64,000 nt of DNA from Terrihalobacillus insolitus (GTDB lineage: Bacteria > Bacillota > Bacilli > Bacillales > Amphibacillaceae): the NCBI RefSeq assembly GCF_028416575.1, contig NZ_JAMQKB010000002.1, forward strand, positions 1-64,000. The letters are read 5' to 3'. Numbering within the stretch: position 1 is the first letter of the stretch; each line of letters opens with the position of its first letter. Of the stretch, positions 57,188 through 64,000 are shown piece by piece. A program made the position numbers and the translations under genes. The notes beneath the pieces are model-generated. The model saw only the letters and a list, made by a program, of their open reading frames with translations. It had not been told where the DNA came from and did not search any database.

Positions 57188-59220
57188 GCAACATTCACCA
57201 CCCCTATGCTTTGAACCTCAATATCAGGACTAAGTTCATTGTATGACAGTACGACAACTTGAGGCATAAAACGGTCTAACAATTGTTTCACATACATTCG
57301 AATTGCTGGTGAACACAAAATAATCGGTGTTTCTTCTTGAATCGATACTTGTTCCAGCTTTTCACTTACAGAACGAATAATGGTTTGTTGGGTGCTTGGA
57401 TCTAACGATAAATAGTTGCCGTGTTCCGTTTGTTGAATTTGATCGGCAATTAACTTTTCTACATCGGAAGCAATGGTAATTACTCTGATCAGGCTTCCTT
57501 CTGCAACATACTGTTTACTAATTTGCGTTGCAAGCGATTGCCTGACATACTCTGTTAACAGCTCGGTATCATTGGTCATTTTTCCAAAATCAGCTAATGT
57601 TTCAAAGATTACTGGCAAATTACGGATCGAAATGTTTTCCCTTAGTAGCTTAGACAAAACCTTCTGAACATCCCCGATAGAAAGCGGATCTGGAACGACT
57701 TCCTCTACAAGTATTGGATATGTTTCTTTTAAATGATCTACTAACTGCTTGGTTTCTTGACGCCCTAACAATAAATGAGCTTGCTGCTTTATCACTTCCG
57801 TAATATGTGTCGACACAACAGATGGAGGATCCACAACAGTATAACCTAGTAACTCTGCATCGTCTTTGACGTCTTCGCTAATCCACTTTGCTGGGAGTCC
57901 AAAAGCTGGCTCTTTCGTTGTTATTCCCTCCAAATCGTCTTCATCTTCTACCCCAGGACTCATAGCAAGGTAATGATCTAGAAGAACTTCTCCATTGGCA
58001 ACCTCATTTCCCTTTATTTTAAGTCGATACTCGTTAGGGTTCAACTGTATGTTGTCTCTAATCCGAACTACTGGGATAACAATTCCTAGTTCAATGGCTA
58101 GCTGTCGGCGAATCATTACAACCCGATCTAACAAATCTCCTCCTTGTGCAGCGTCGGCAAGTGGGATAAGTGCATAGCCGAATTCAAATTCAATCGGGTC
58201 TAAACTGAGTAAGCTCGTAACATTTTCCGGGGATTTCATACTCTCACTTTCAGCCTCTGCCTGTTCTTCTTCACTTGGCGGCTCTTGGAGTCTTTCTGTC
58301 CTTAATAACCAATACCCTCCAAACCCGAGAAACAATGCAATCGCACTCGTTAAGAAAAAATTAATCGGGGTTAAGCCTAGTAAAAAAATGGTTCCAGCAG
58401 CAATATAGAGTAACTTTGGATAGCGCAACAGTTGATTTGTTACGTCTGTTCCTAAGTTCCCTGTAGACGCAACTCTAGTGACAACAATACCTGTAGCAGT
58501 TGCGATTAACAATGCAGGAATTTGGCTTACCAAACCATCACCAACCGTTAACCGCATATATGTATTTATTGCCTCTGTAAAGCCCATTCCTAACTGAACC
58601 ATCCCAATTATTAGCCCAAAAACAATATTGATCAATACGATTACAATACCGGCAATGGCATCCCCTTTGACAAACTTACTCGCACCGTCCATTGCTCCAT
58701 AAAAATCTGCCTCGTGTTCAACTTTTTCTCTTCTTTCCTTTGCTTGTTGTTCGGAAATCAACCCTGCATTTAAATCCGCATCAATACTCATTTGCTTCCC
58801 TGGCATTGCATCTAACGTGAACCGCGCAGCTACTTCAGATACACGTTCTGCACCCTTGGTAATAACAAGAAATTGTATAATAACTAGAATTACAAAAACA
58901 ACAAATCCAACTAGTGGATTGTCTCCTATAACAAAGGTACCAAACGTTTCAACCACACCCCCTGCATTTGCTTCAGACAAAATCGAACGGGTAGTTGATA
59001 CATTTAAGCCTAGACGAAACAGGGTAAGAAGCAGTAACAAGGAAGGAAAGATTGAAAATTGCAATGCTTCCTGCATGTTCATTGCCACCAAAATAACTAG
59101 GAGGGCTAATGTAATATTTAGTAAAATGAAGATACTTAAAAGCCATCCCGGTAATGGAACAACAAGCATCACAATGATTAAAATGACACCCAATAATACG
59201 GATAGGTCACGAACAGCCAT
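57184..59220 (-). CDS. flhA: Flagellar export gate protein FlhA
   Basis: 678-aa export gate component: about eight N-terminal membrane helices (residues 8-310, with the FHIPEP-type signature LTLFRLGLNVSTTRSIL and DAMPGKQMSIDADLNAG), then a cytoplasmic domain (about 330-678) that docks chaperone-substrate complexes (DPPSVVSTHITEVIKQQAHLLLGRQE). It starts 30 nt after flhB; the spacer contains a small AGAGG/CCTCT inverted repeat. Confidence 0.98.
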   Translation of the reverse strand: MAVRDLSVLLGVILIIVMLVVPLPGWLLSIFILLNITLALLVILVAMNMQEALQFSIFPSLLLLLTLFRLGLNVSTTRSILSEANAGGVVETFGTFVIGDNPLVGFVVFVILVIIQFLVITKGAERVSEVAARFTLDAMPGKQMSIDADLNAGLISEQQAKERREKVEHEADFYGAMDGASKFVKGDAIAGIVIVLINIVFGLIIGMVQLGMGFTEAINTYMRLTVGDGLVSQIPALLIATATGIVVTRVASTGNLGTDVTNQLLRYPKLLYIAAGTIFLLGLTPINFFLTSAIALFLGFGGYWLLRTERLQEPPSEEEQAEAESESMKSPENVTSLLSLDPIEFEFGYALIPLADAAQGGDLLDRVVMIRRQLAIELGIVIPVVRIRDNIQLNPNEYRLKIKGNEVANGEVLLDHYLAMSPGVEDEDDLEGITTKEPAFGLPAKWISEDVKDDAELLGYTVVDPPSVVSTHITEVIKQQAHLLLGRQETKQLVDHLKETYPILVEEVVPDPLSIGDVQKVLSKLLRENISIRNLPVIFETLADFGKMTNDTELLTEYVRQSLATQISKQYVAEGSLIRVITIASDVEKLIADQIQQTEHGNYLSLDPSTQQTIIRSVSEKLEQVSIQEETPIILCSPAIRMYVKQLLDRFMPQVVVLSYNELSPDIEVQSIGVVNVA

Positions 59221-59250
59221 ATCTTTCTCTCCTTAAAGAGGTTGTACCCT

Positions 59251-60330
59251 CTACACTTTCTTTTTCAACTGATAAACGTACGCTAATATTTCTGCAACAG
59301 CTTGAAAAAATTCTTCCCCAATAACATCTCCAATTTCTACTTGATCGTACATCGATCTAGCCAATGGACGATTTTCAACCATGGACACTTGGTGGGCCTT
59401 CGCTATTTCTTTTATCTTAAATGCAATATGATCTACACCTTTAGCGACAACATATGGGGCATCTGCTTTTTGTTCATCGTACTTAATTGCAATGGCATAA
59501 TGGGTTGGGTTGGTAATAATGACATCAGCCTTTGGAACTTCACTCATCATTCTTCTCATTGCCATTTGACGTTGTTTTTCTTTTATTTTTGATTTAATTA
59601 ACGGATCCCCTTCAATGTTTTTATTCTCGTCCTTAATATCATTCTTTGACATTCGAATATTTTTTTCGTAATCATATTTTTGATAAACAAAATCGATAGC
59701 AGATAATAGTAAAAGGACAATCGAGGCCATAATTCCCATTACTACAGTTGTATTACCGAAAAAAGCTAGCGAGCTTTCAACATCTTTTCCAGACGTCATC
59801 ATCATTTCGTCTTTATTGAACCAGAGGACCGAAAATGTGACGGTACCAATAAAGACGATCTTTAAAAGAGATTTAACGAGCTCAACAAGTGCTCTGGCAG
59901 AAAATATCTTTTTCGCTCCTTGAATCGGATCTATTTTTTTTAAGTCAAATTTCAACGTCTCTGTTGTATACAAAAACCCAATTTGCGTTAAGTTCGATAG
60001 TAATCCAGCTACTATGGCAACACCCATTATCGGTGCGACTGCTTTACTCATCTCCAAGGTTGACTCAAAAAAAATTTGGCTGACACTTTGTTCTGTTACT
60101 TCCCATTGAATATATTCTGTAAAGGACAGTGTAAACATGCTGGTCATCACATTTTTCATATAGTCACCAACAAAAAGGAATAAAAAGAATATCAATAACA
60201 GCATAATAGCTGTGTTAACATCTTGGCTTTTGGCAACCTGTCCTTTTTTCCGAGAGTCCTGTCTTTTTTTGGGGGTCGCTTTTTCAGTTTTTTCTCCTGC
60301 AAAAAATTGCAGATCTAATGTTAATTCCAT
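59251..60330 (-). CDS. flhB: Flagellar export specificity switch protein FlhB
   Basis: 359-aa membrane protein: N-terminal GEKTEKATPKKRQDSRKKGQVAKS, four membrane helices (about 40-215), and a cytoplasmic autocleaved domain with NPTH at residues 274-277 (ITNPTHYAIAI), where cleavage switches export from rod/hook to filament substrates. It follows fliR by 2 nt. Confidence 0.98.
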   Translation of the reverse strand: MELTLDLQFFAGEKTEKATPKKRQDSRKKGQVAKSQDVNTAIMLLLIFFLFLFVGDYMKNVMTSMFTLSFTEYIQWEVTEQSVSQIFFESTLEMSKAVAPIMGVAIVAGLLSNLTQIGFLYTTETLKFDLKKIDPIQGAKKIFSARALVELVKSLLKIVFIGTVTFSVLWFNKDEMMMTSGKDVESSLAFFGNTTVVMGIMASIVLLLLSAIDFVYQKYDYEKNIRMSKNDIKDENKNIEGDPLIKSKIKEKQRQMAMRRMMSEVPKADVIITNPTHYAIAIKYDEQKADAPYVVAKGVDHIAFKIKEIAKAHQVSMVENRPLARSMYDQVEIGDVIGEEFFQAVAEILAYVYQLKKKV

Positions 60331-60332
60331 CT

Positions 60333-61112
60333 TTACACACCCCCAAATAGCTGCATAAGTCCTCGCATCGTTTGAAGCAACAGGTCGAACAAATTTCTTA
60401 CTAACATAATGTAAATAGCCATTGAAACGAATAGTATGACAAAGCCAACTAAAATTTTCAGTGGAAGTCCCACTACAAATACGTTTAACTGTGGAACCGT
60501 TCTTGCAATGATTCCCAATGCCACGTCAACTAAAAATAAACTTCCAACAACAGGGATGGCCATTTGAAATGCGATAACAAACATTTTATTAAAAGTACTC
60601 ATTACGAACGTAACAATGGATTCATTCTCAAATGGAACGAAACGATCTATTTCGATAAATTGATAGCTGTAGAAAATACCATCAATTAATAGATAATGTG
60701 CATTCACAGCCAATAAAAATAACAAAGCAATGGTATAAAGATATTGACCCATTAAAGGACTTTGCGCACCTGTTTGTGGATCGATGACATTCGCGATCGC
60801 AAACCCCATTTGGTAATCGATGAATCCTCCTGCAATTTGGATAGCAGATAAAATAATAAAAGCAATAAGTCCAATTAATAATCCAACTGCAGCTTCTTTT
60901 AGTAGTAATAAAAGGAATATCTCATCCAATGGAATAACAGGGATATCAATCGTATAATACATCATCCACGCTAAAAAAAATCCAAATCCAATTTTGAAAA
61001 AACTCGGTATATTTCGATACGAAAATATAGGTACCGTAACAAAAAAGGATGTAACTCGAACTAAAATTAATAGAAATGCTGGTACACTTTCTAATGGAAT
61101 CAAACTAATCAT
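60333..61112 (-). CDS. fliR: Flagellar export gate protein FliR
   Basis: 259-aa polytopic membrane protein of the FliP5-FliQ4-FliR1 export gate. About six hydrophobic segments; DYQMGFAIANVIDPQTGAQSPLMGQYLY is the typical family core. It lies between fliQ and flhB, 3 nt after fliQ. Confidence 0.96.
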   Translation of the reverse strand: MISLIPLESVPAFLLILVRVTSFFVTVPIFSYRNIPSFFKIGFGFFLAWMMYYTIDIPVIPLDEIFLLLLLKEAAVGLLIGLIAFIILSAIQIAGGFIDYQMGFAIANVIDPQTGAQSPLMGQYLYTIALLFLLAVNAHYLLIDGIFYSYQFIEIDRFVPFENESIVTFVMSTFNKMFVIAFQMAIPVVGSLFLVDVALGIIARTVPQLNVFVVGLPLKILVGFVILFVSMAIYIMLVRNLFDLLLQTMRGLMQLFGGV

Positions 61113-61115
61113 TGT

Positions 61116-61385
61116 TTACCCTACAAACATCGTTAAATTTTTAAATATTGTTGCCGTGAATTCAACCATTTTCGACAACATCCAAGGCCCAAAAAAAACA
61201 AGTCCGACTAAAACGGCGACGATCTTCGGGATAAAAGCAAGTGTTTGCTCTTGAATTTGAGTTGTAGCTTGAAAAATACTTACAAGTAATCCGACACCAA
61301 GAGCCAGGATTAATAAAGGCCCTGTAACCAACAAAATCGTATATATCCCATTTTTTGCAAGAGAAACGACAAATTCACTACTCAT
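61116..61385 (-). CDS. fliQ: Flagellar export gate protein FliQ
   Basis: 89-aa two-helix membrane protein (MSSEFVVSLAKNGIYTILLVTGPLL; VSIFQATTQIQEQTLAFIPKIVAV). ATG at 61385 follows GGGGGG by 6 nt and gives the usual 89 aa. A frame open to TTG at 61409 begins inside a repeat scar (61398-61415) and is not used. Confidence 0.97.
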   Translation of the reverse strand: MSSEFVVSLAKNGIYTILLVTGPLLILALGVGLLVSIFQATTQIQEQTLAFIPKIVAVLVGLVFFGPWMLSKMVEFTATIFKNLTMFVG

Positions 61386-61397
61386 CACATGCCCCCC

Positions 61398-61415
61398 TTT
61401 TTTGAACAACCTCTT
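61398..61415. repeat. End-scar of the modular inverted-repeat element between fliP and fliQ
   Basis: The plus strand TTTTTTGAACAACCTCTT matches the element outer end, and the minus-strand reading begins right at the fliP stop codon (TAAGAGGTTGTTCAAAAA). Confidence 0.55.
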
Positions 61416-62079
61416 AAAAGCCTTGGAGAAGGGAGTATGTTATTAAATACCACCCATCAACTAGTATGAACAAAAGTATTTTAAACGGTAACGAAATCAT
61501 TACTGGCGGCAGCATTAACATCCCCATTGACATTAGTACACTTGCAACCGCCATATCAATAACTAGGAATGGTACAAATATCATAAAACCCATTTGAAAC
61601 GCCGTTTTTAATTCGCTTATCGCAAACGCGGGTATAAGGGTCGTCAATGGTATGTCCTGCACTGTTTCTGGTTTTTCTATTTGCGCATAATTCATAAATA
61701 GTGCTAAATCCTTTTGCCTCGTATATTCCGCCATGAAATCTTTTATTGGAACAGTGGCTCGAGTGTATGCTTCATCTAATGTAATTTCTTCACTAAATAA
61801 CGGCTCAAGCGCTTCTTCATTGATTTGTTGAAAAGTAGGTGCCATCACAAAAAAGGTTAAAAATAGTGCAATCCCTATTAATACTTGATTTGGCGGCATT
61901 TGTTGTGTTGCAAGTGATGTTCGAACAAAGGATAGAACAATGATAATTCGAGTAAAACTTGTCATCAGAATTAAAATGCTTGGCGCAAGTGAAAAAACGG
62001 TCAACAATAACAATAGCTTTACAGATGTTGATACATTTTGCGGATCAGAGCTTGAAAAAATATTCACAAATTCATCCAT
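61414..62079 (-). CDS. fliP: Flagellar export gate protein FliP
   Basis: 221-aa membrane protein of the export gate, four helices. Signatures TSFTRIIIVLSFVRTSLATQQMPPNQVLIGIALFLTFFVMAPT and LIPAFAISELKTAFQMGF...MSMGMLMLPPVMISLPFK. ATG at 62079 (MDEFVNIFSSSDPQNV) overlaps the fliO stop and aligns with B. subtilis FliP; an ATG four codons upstream is also open. No cleaved signal peptide is obvious, as in other Bacillus FliP proteins. Confidence 0.97.
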   Translation of the reverse strand: MDEFVNIFSSSDPQNVSTSVKLLLLLTVFSLAPSILILMTSFTRIIIVLSFVRTSLATQQMPPNQVLIGIALFLTFFVMAPTFQQINEEALEPLFSEEITLDEAYTRATVPIKDFMAEYTRQKDLALFMNYAQIEKPETVQDIPLTTLIPAFAISELKTAFQMGFMIFVPFLVIDMAVASVLMSMGMLMLPPVMISLPFKILLFILVDGWYLITYSLLQGF

Positions 62080-62740
62080 TCGTATCGTCATCCTTGTCTT
62101 TATGTTGATCCATTATTTTCCTTCTACCTGTTTTCAACCGACTTAATTCATTTCTTAACAATTGTTGAAATCCATCTTGATCGGCTTTATTTCCGTTTTT
62201 ACCCGCACCACTTTTACTTGATGAAAGCAACGATGAAAATACATTCATTGGTCGGAGGGTGTCCACATCATTTTGATTTACTAGTGCGTCTTTTGTACTT
62301 TCGTCTGTGATTTCTGACAGCATTTCTACATTTTCACCAACTCCAATGACAAAAACCCTATCCCCAATCCGGACGATTTGAATCGATTTGTTTGGGCCAA
62401 GTCCAACGCCCCCTAAGTTCTCCAAAGTACGAACCTTATGAAATGCTTTGTTTTTACTGTTCATAAATTTTAATAAGAAATAGATGAGTGCCAACACAAG
62501 AATAAGTGCAAGAAAAAGTTTGACTATATCCAAAAATAAAGAAGAATTCGATTCCGATTGGTTATCATTAAATAAAGGACTACTATCTGTTTCATTAGTA
62601 GAGCTCTGGTCCAACTCGGGACAATTCGCATCTTGTTCAATACATTGCTTTGCGTTTTTTGGTGCCCCCTCAACTTGATCTGGGGAAAGAATTCCAATCA
62701 CCAAAATAGTACATAAGATAGCCCATACTAATTTTTTCAT
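62072..62740 (-). CDS. fliO: Flagellar export gate assembly protein FliO (FliZ)
   Basis: 222-aa bitopic protein that helps FliP assemble. N-terminal signal-like helix (about 2-20), Cys/Asp-rich periplasm-side stretch (residues 25-50, two Cys), one membrane helix (about 75-100, LFLALILVLALIYFLLKF), and a cytoplasmic FliO domain (about 105-175, LGPNKSIQIVRIGDRVFVIGV) with a basic tail. ATG at 62740 is chosen because the frame further upstream lies in cheY; the ribosome binding site is weak, suggesting coupling to cheY (15-nt gap). Confidence 0.93.
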   Translation of the reverse strand: MKKLVWAILCTILVIGILSPDQVEGAPKNAKQCIEQDANCPELDQSSTNETDSSPLFNDNQSESNSSLFLDIVKLFLALILVLALIYFLLKFMNSKNKAFHKVRTLENLGGVGLGPNKSIQIVRIGDRVFVIGVGENVEMLSEITDESTKDALVNQNDVDTLRPMNVFSSLLSSSKSGAGKNGNKADQDGFQQLLRNELSRLKTGRRKIMDQHKDKDDDTNG

Positions 62741-62754
62741 ATTAATCTCACAAC

Positions 62755-63117
62755 CTATTCCAACACTTTTTGAATGGATTCCATTACACGATCTGCCTGG
62801 AATGGTTTCACAATAAAGTCCTTTGCTCCAGCTTGAATCGCATCCACAACCATCGACTGCTGTCCCATGGCCGAGCACATAATTACTTTTGCCTCTGGGT
62901 TTATTTTTTTTAATTCCTTTAAAGCCGTTATTCCATCCATTTCTGGCATCGTTATGTCCATGATCACTAAGCAGGGTGATAATTCTTTATATTGATCAAT
63001 TGCTTGAAGGCCATCTTGTGCCTCCCCGACTACTTCGAATTCATGTTTTAACAAAATATCCTTGAGCATCATACGCATAAATGCCGCATCATCGACAATT
63101 AGTACTTTGTTCGCCAT
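62755..63117 (-). CDS. cheY: Chemotaxis response regulator CheY
   Basis: 120-aa single-domain receiver that binds the flagellar switch when phosphorylated. The acidic pocket is D9/D10, phospho-acceptor D54 (VIMDITMPEMDG), S82 (CSAMGQ) and K104 (VKPF), all intact. It lies between fliY and fliO as in B. subtilis. Its usual kinase docking partner, the CheA P2 domain, is missing from the cheA in this operon. Confidence 0.97.
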   Translation of the reverse strand: MANKVLIVDDAAFMRMMLKDILLKHEFEVVGEAQDGLQAIDQYKELSPCLVIMDITMPEMDGITALKELKKINPEAKVIMCSAMGQQSMVVDAIQAGAKDFIVKPFQADRVMESIQKVLE

Positions 63118-63136
63118 AATAACCCCTCGCTTTTTG

Positions 63137-64000
63137 CTAATTCAAATGTTTCAAACGATCTGATTGGCTTAAAATATCTGTAACACGAACACCGAAATTT
63201 TCATCTATTACAACGACTTCCCCTTTCGCTATTAATTTATCATTCACTTTAATATCAACTGGTTCTCCTGCTAGTTTGTCAAGTTCAATGACAGAGCCAG
63301 ACGATAAATCTAAAATATCTTTAATCGTTCTTTTAGTTTGTCCAAGCTCTACTGTTACTTGAAGTGGTATATCTAATAGCATATTTAGATTTCGTTGTTC
63401 ACCTTTTGTTACATTCACATTTTCAAAGTTTGAAAATGCTGCAGGATGCATCTGAACGTTTTGATCTACCATATTTGCACCAATGTACCTTGGTTCCTTA
63501 TCGGTGTTATTAGCCTGATAAGTTTTGTTTGTTTCGTTGGTATGCTTCGTTACAGAAGCTGTTTCTTCTTGATTATCCATCGGGTTGAGCAATTGATCTA
63601 CGAGTTCCTTAGCAAAATGAACAGGAACGAGCTGCATGATGTTTGAATCAATTAAATTACCTATTTTAATGTTAAAAGAAACCTTAAACAATATTTCTTG
63701 AGCTGGAATAACAGCACTTCCATTATCCTCCGTATCCAAAACGCTTATGGAAGGAGGGGAAATAACGATTCGCTTTTTAAATATCGTTGACATACTTGTT
63801 GCAGCTGTACCCATCATCTGATTCATTGCTTCCTGTACAGCACTTAAATGAATATCGTCCAGTTGCTCTGCTGGGTTAACGCCGTCCCCCCCAAGCATTA
63901 AATCCGCAATAACAGCTGCATCTATTGTTTTGATGACGAGTAGGTTCGTTCCTTTAAATCCTTCTGTATAGTTTACTTGAACACCGACTTGTGGCTGTGG
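63137..64000 (-). CDS. fliY: Flagellar motor switch phosphatase FliY, C-terminal 287 residues (runs off window)
   Basis: The frame is open from the window edge. The visible part has the second half of a CheC-type phosphatase domain, including the active-site helix SAVQEAMNQMMGTAATSMS with the Glu and Asn of the motif, a Gln/Asn/Thr-rich linker (about visible residues 140-195), and a C-terminal SpoA/FliN domain (LDIPLQVTVELGQTKRTIKDILDLSSGSVIELDKLAGEPVDI). It forms the switch C-ring and dephosphorylates CheY-P. The N-terminal CheY-binding part and first phosphatase helix are outside the window. Confidence 0.96.
   Translation of the reverse strand, partial: PQPQVGVQVNYTEGFKGTNLLVIKTIDAAVIADLMLGGDGVNPAEQLDDIHLSAVQEAMNQMMGTAATSMSTIFKKRIVISPPSISVLDTEDNGSAVIPAQEILFKVSFNIKIGNLIDSNIMQLVPVHFAKELVDQLLNPMDNQEETASVTKHTNETNKTYQANNTDKEPRYIGANMVDQNVQMHPAAFSNFENVNVTKGEQRNLNMLLDIPLQVTVELGQTKRTIKDILDLSSGSVIELDKLAGEPVDIKVNDKLIAKGEVVVIDENFGVRVTDILSQSDRLKHLN

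Noticed and set aside
59235..59252. AGAGGTTGTACCCTCT between flhB and flhA as a full repeat scar
   Set aside because: Only the AGAGGTTGT part fits the element end and it lacks the CAAAAAGTC core; it may be a simple small inverted repeat, so it is listed only as a weak member in the findings.
1..64000. CRISPR arrays, tRNA or rRNA genes, prophage or complete insertion sequences
   Set aside because: I saw no regularly spaced direct repeats, no cloverleaf or rRNA sequence, and no transposase, integrase or phage structural gene in the window.

Overview
This 64-kb window is a low-GC Firmicutes chromosome segment from a Bacillaceae-type spore former. The evidence is the near-complete Bacillus subtilis gene order, sporulation genes (dpaA/dpaB, spoIIIE), strong AGGAGG-type ribosome binding sites and frequent TTG/GTG starts. 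A salt-tolerant genus such as Oceanobacillus, Virgibacillus or Lentibacillus is a guess from overall feel; the genus cannot be fixed from the sequence alone. I count 61 genes, all on the minus strand, so transcription runs from the high-coordinate end to the low-coordinate end. The genes at both window edges are cut.

Read in the direction of transcription: (1) 64000-52470, the distal fla/che operon: fliY, cheY, fliO, fliP, fliQ, fliR, flhB, flhA, flhF, flhG, a stripped cheA, sigD, swrB. The genes cheB, cheW, cheC and cheD, which lie here in B. subtilis, are absent, and CheA has only its P1, P3 and P4 domains. (2) 52317-43237, translation, lipid and envelope genes: rpsB, tsf, pyrH, frr, uppS, cdsA, dxr, rseP, proS. 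(3) 43112-28799: polC, then the rimP-nusA-rnpM-ylxQ-infB-ylxP-rbfA-truB-ribF operon, then rpsO and pnp. (4) 28657-20783: ylxY, mlpA, ymxH, then a dipicolinate/lysine cluster dpaA-dpaB-asd-dapG-dapA behind a clear sigma-K promoter. (5) 20629-17220: tepA, ylzJ, spoIIIE; rnjB, normally between dapA and tepA, is missing. (6) 16950-11213: a GntR/UTRA regulator and a four-gene nucleoside ABC importer. (7) 11059-2241: ymfF, ymfH, ymfI, ymfJ, ymfK, a RodZ-like gene, pgsA, cinA, recA with an SOS box. (8) 1843-1: rny, then a structured spacer and the start of an unidentified gene where ymdB would be expected.

The accessory content is mostly non-coding. There is a hairpin-modular inverted-repeat element in a short (152 bp) and a long (281 bp) version, plus short end-only scars of the same element placed right after stop codons at several operon junctions. 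One scar sits where cheB would be. There are two IS200/IS605-like palindromic segments, one terminator stem sequence used at four loci, and a tandemly duplicated promoter/leader in front of the nucleoside-binding lipoprotein gene. The most unusual protein-level observation is the three-domain CheA, encoded beside an intact CheY and a FliY phosphatase.
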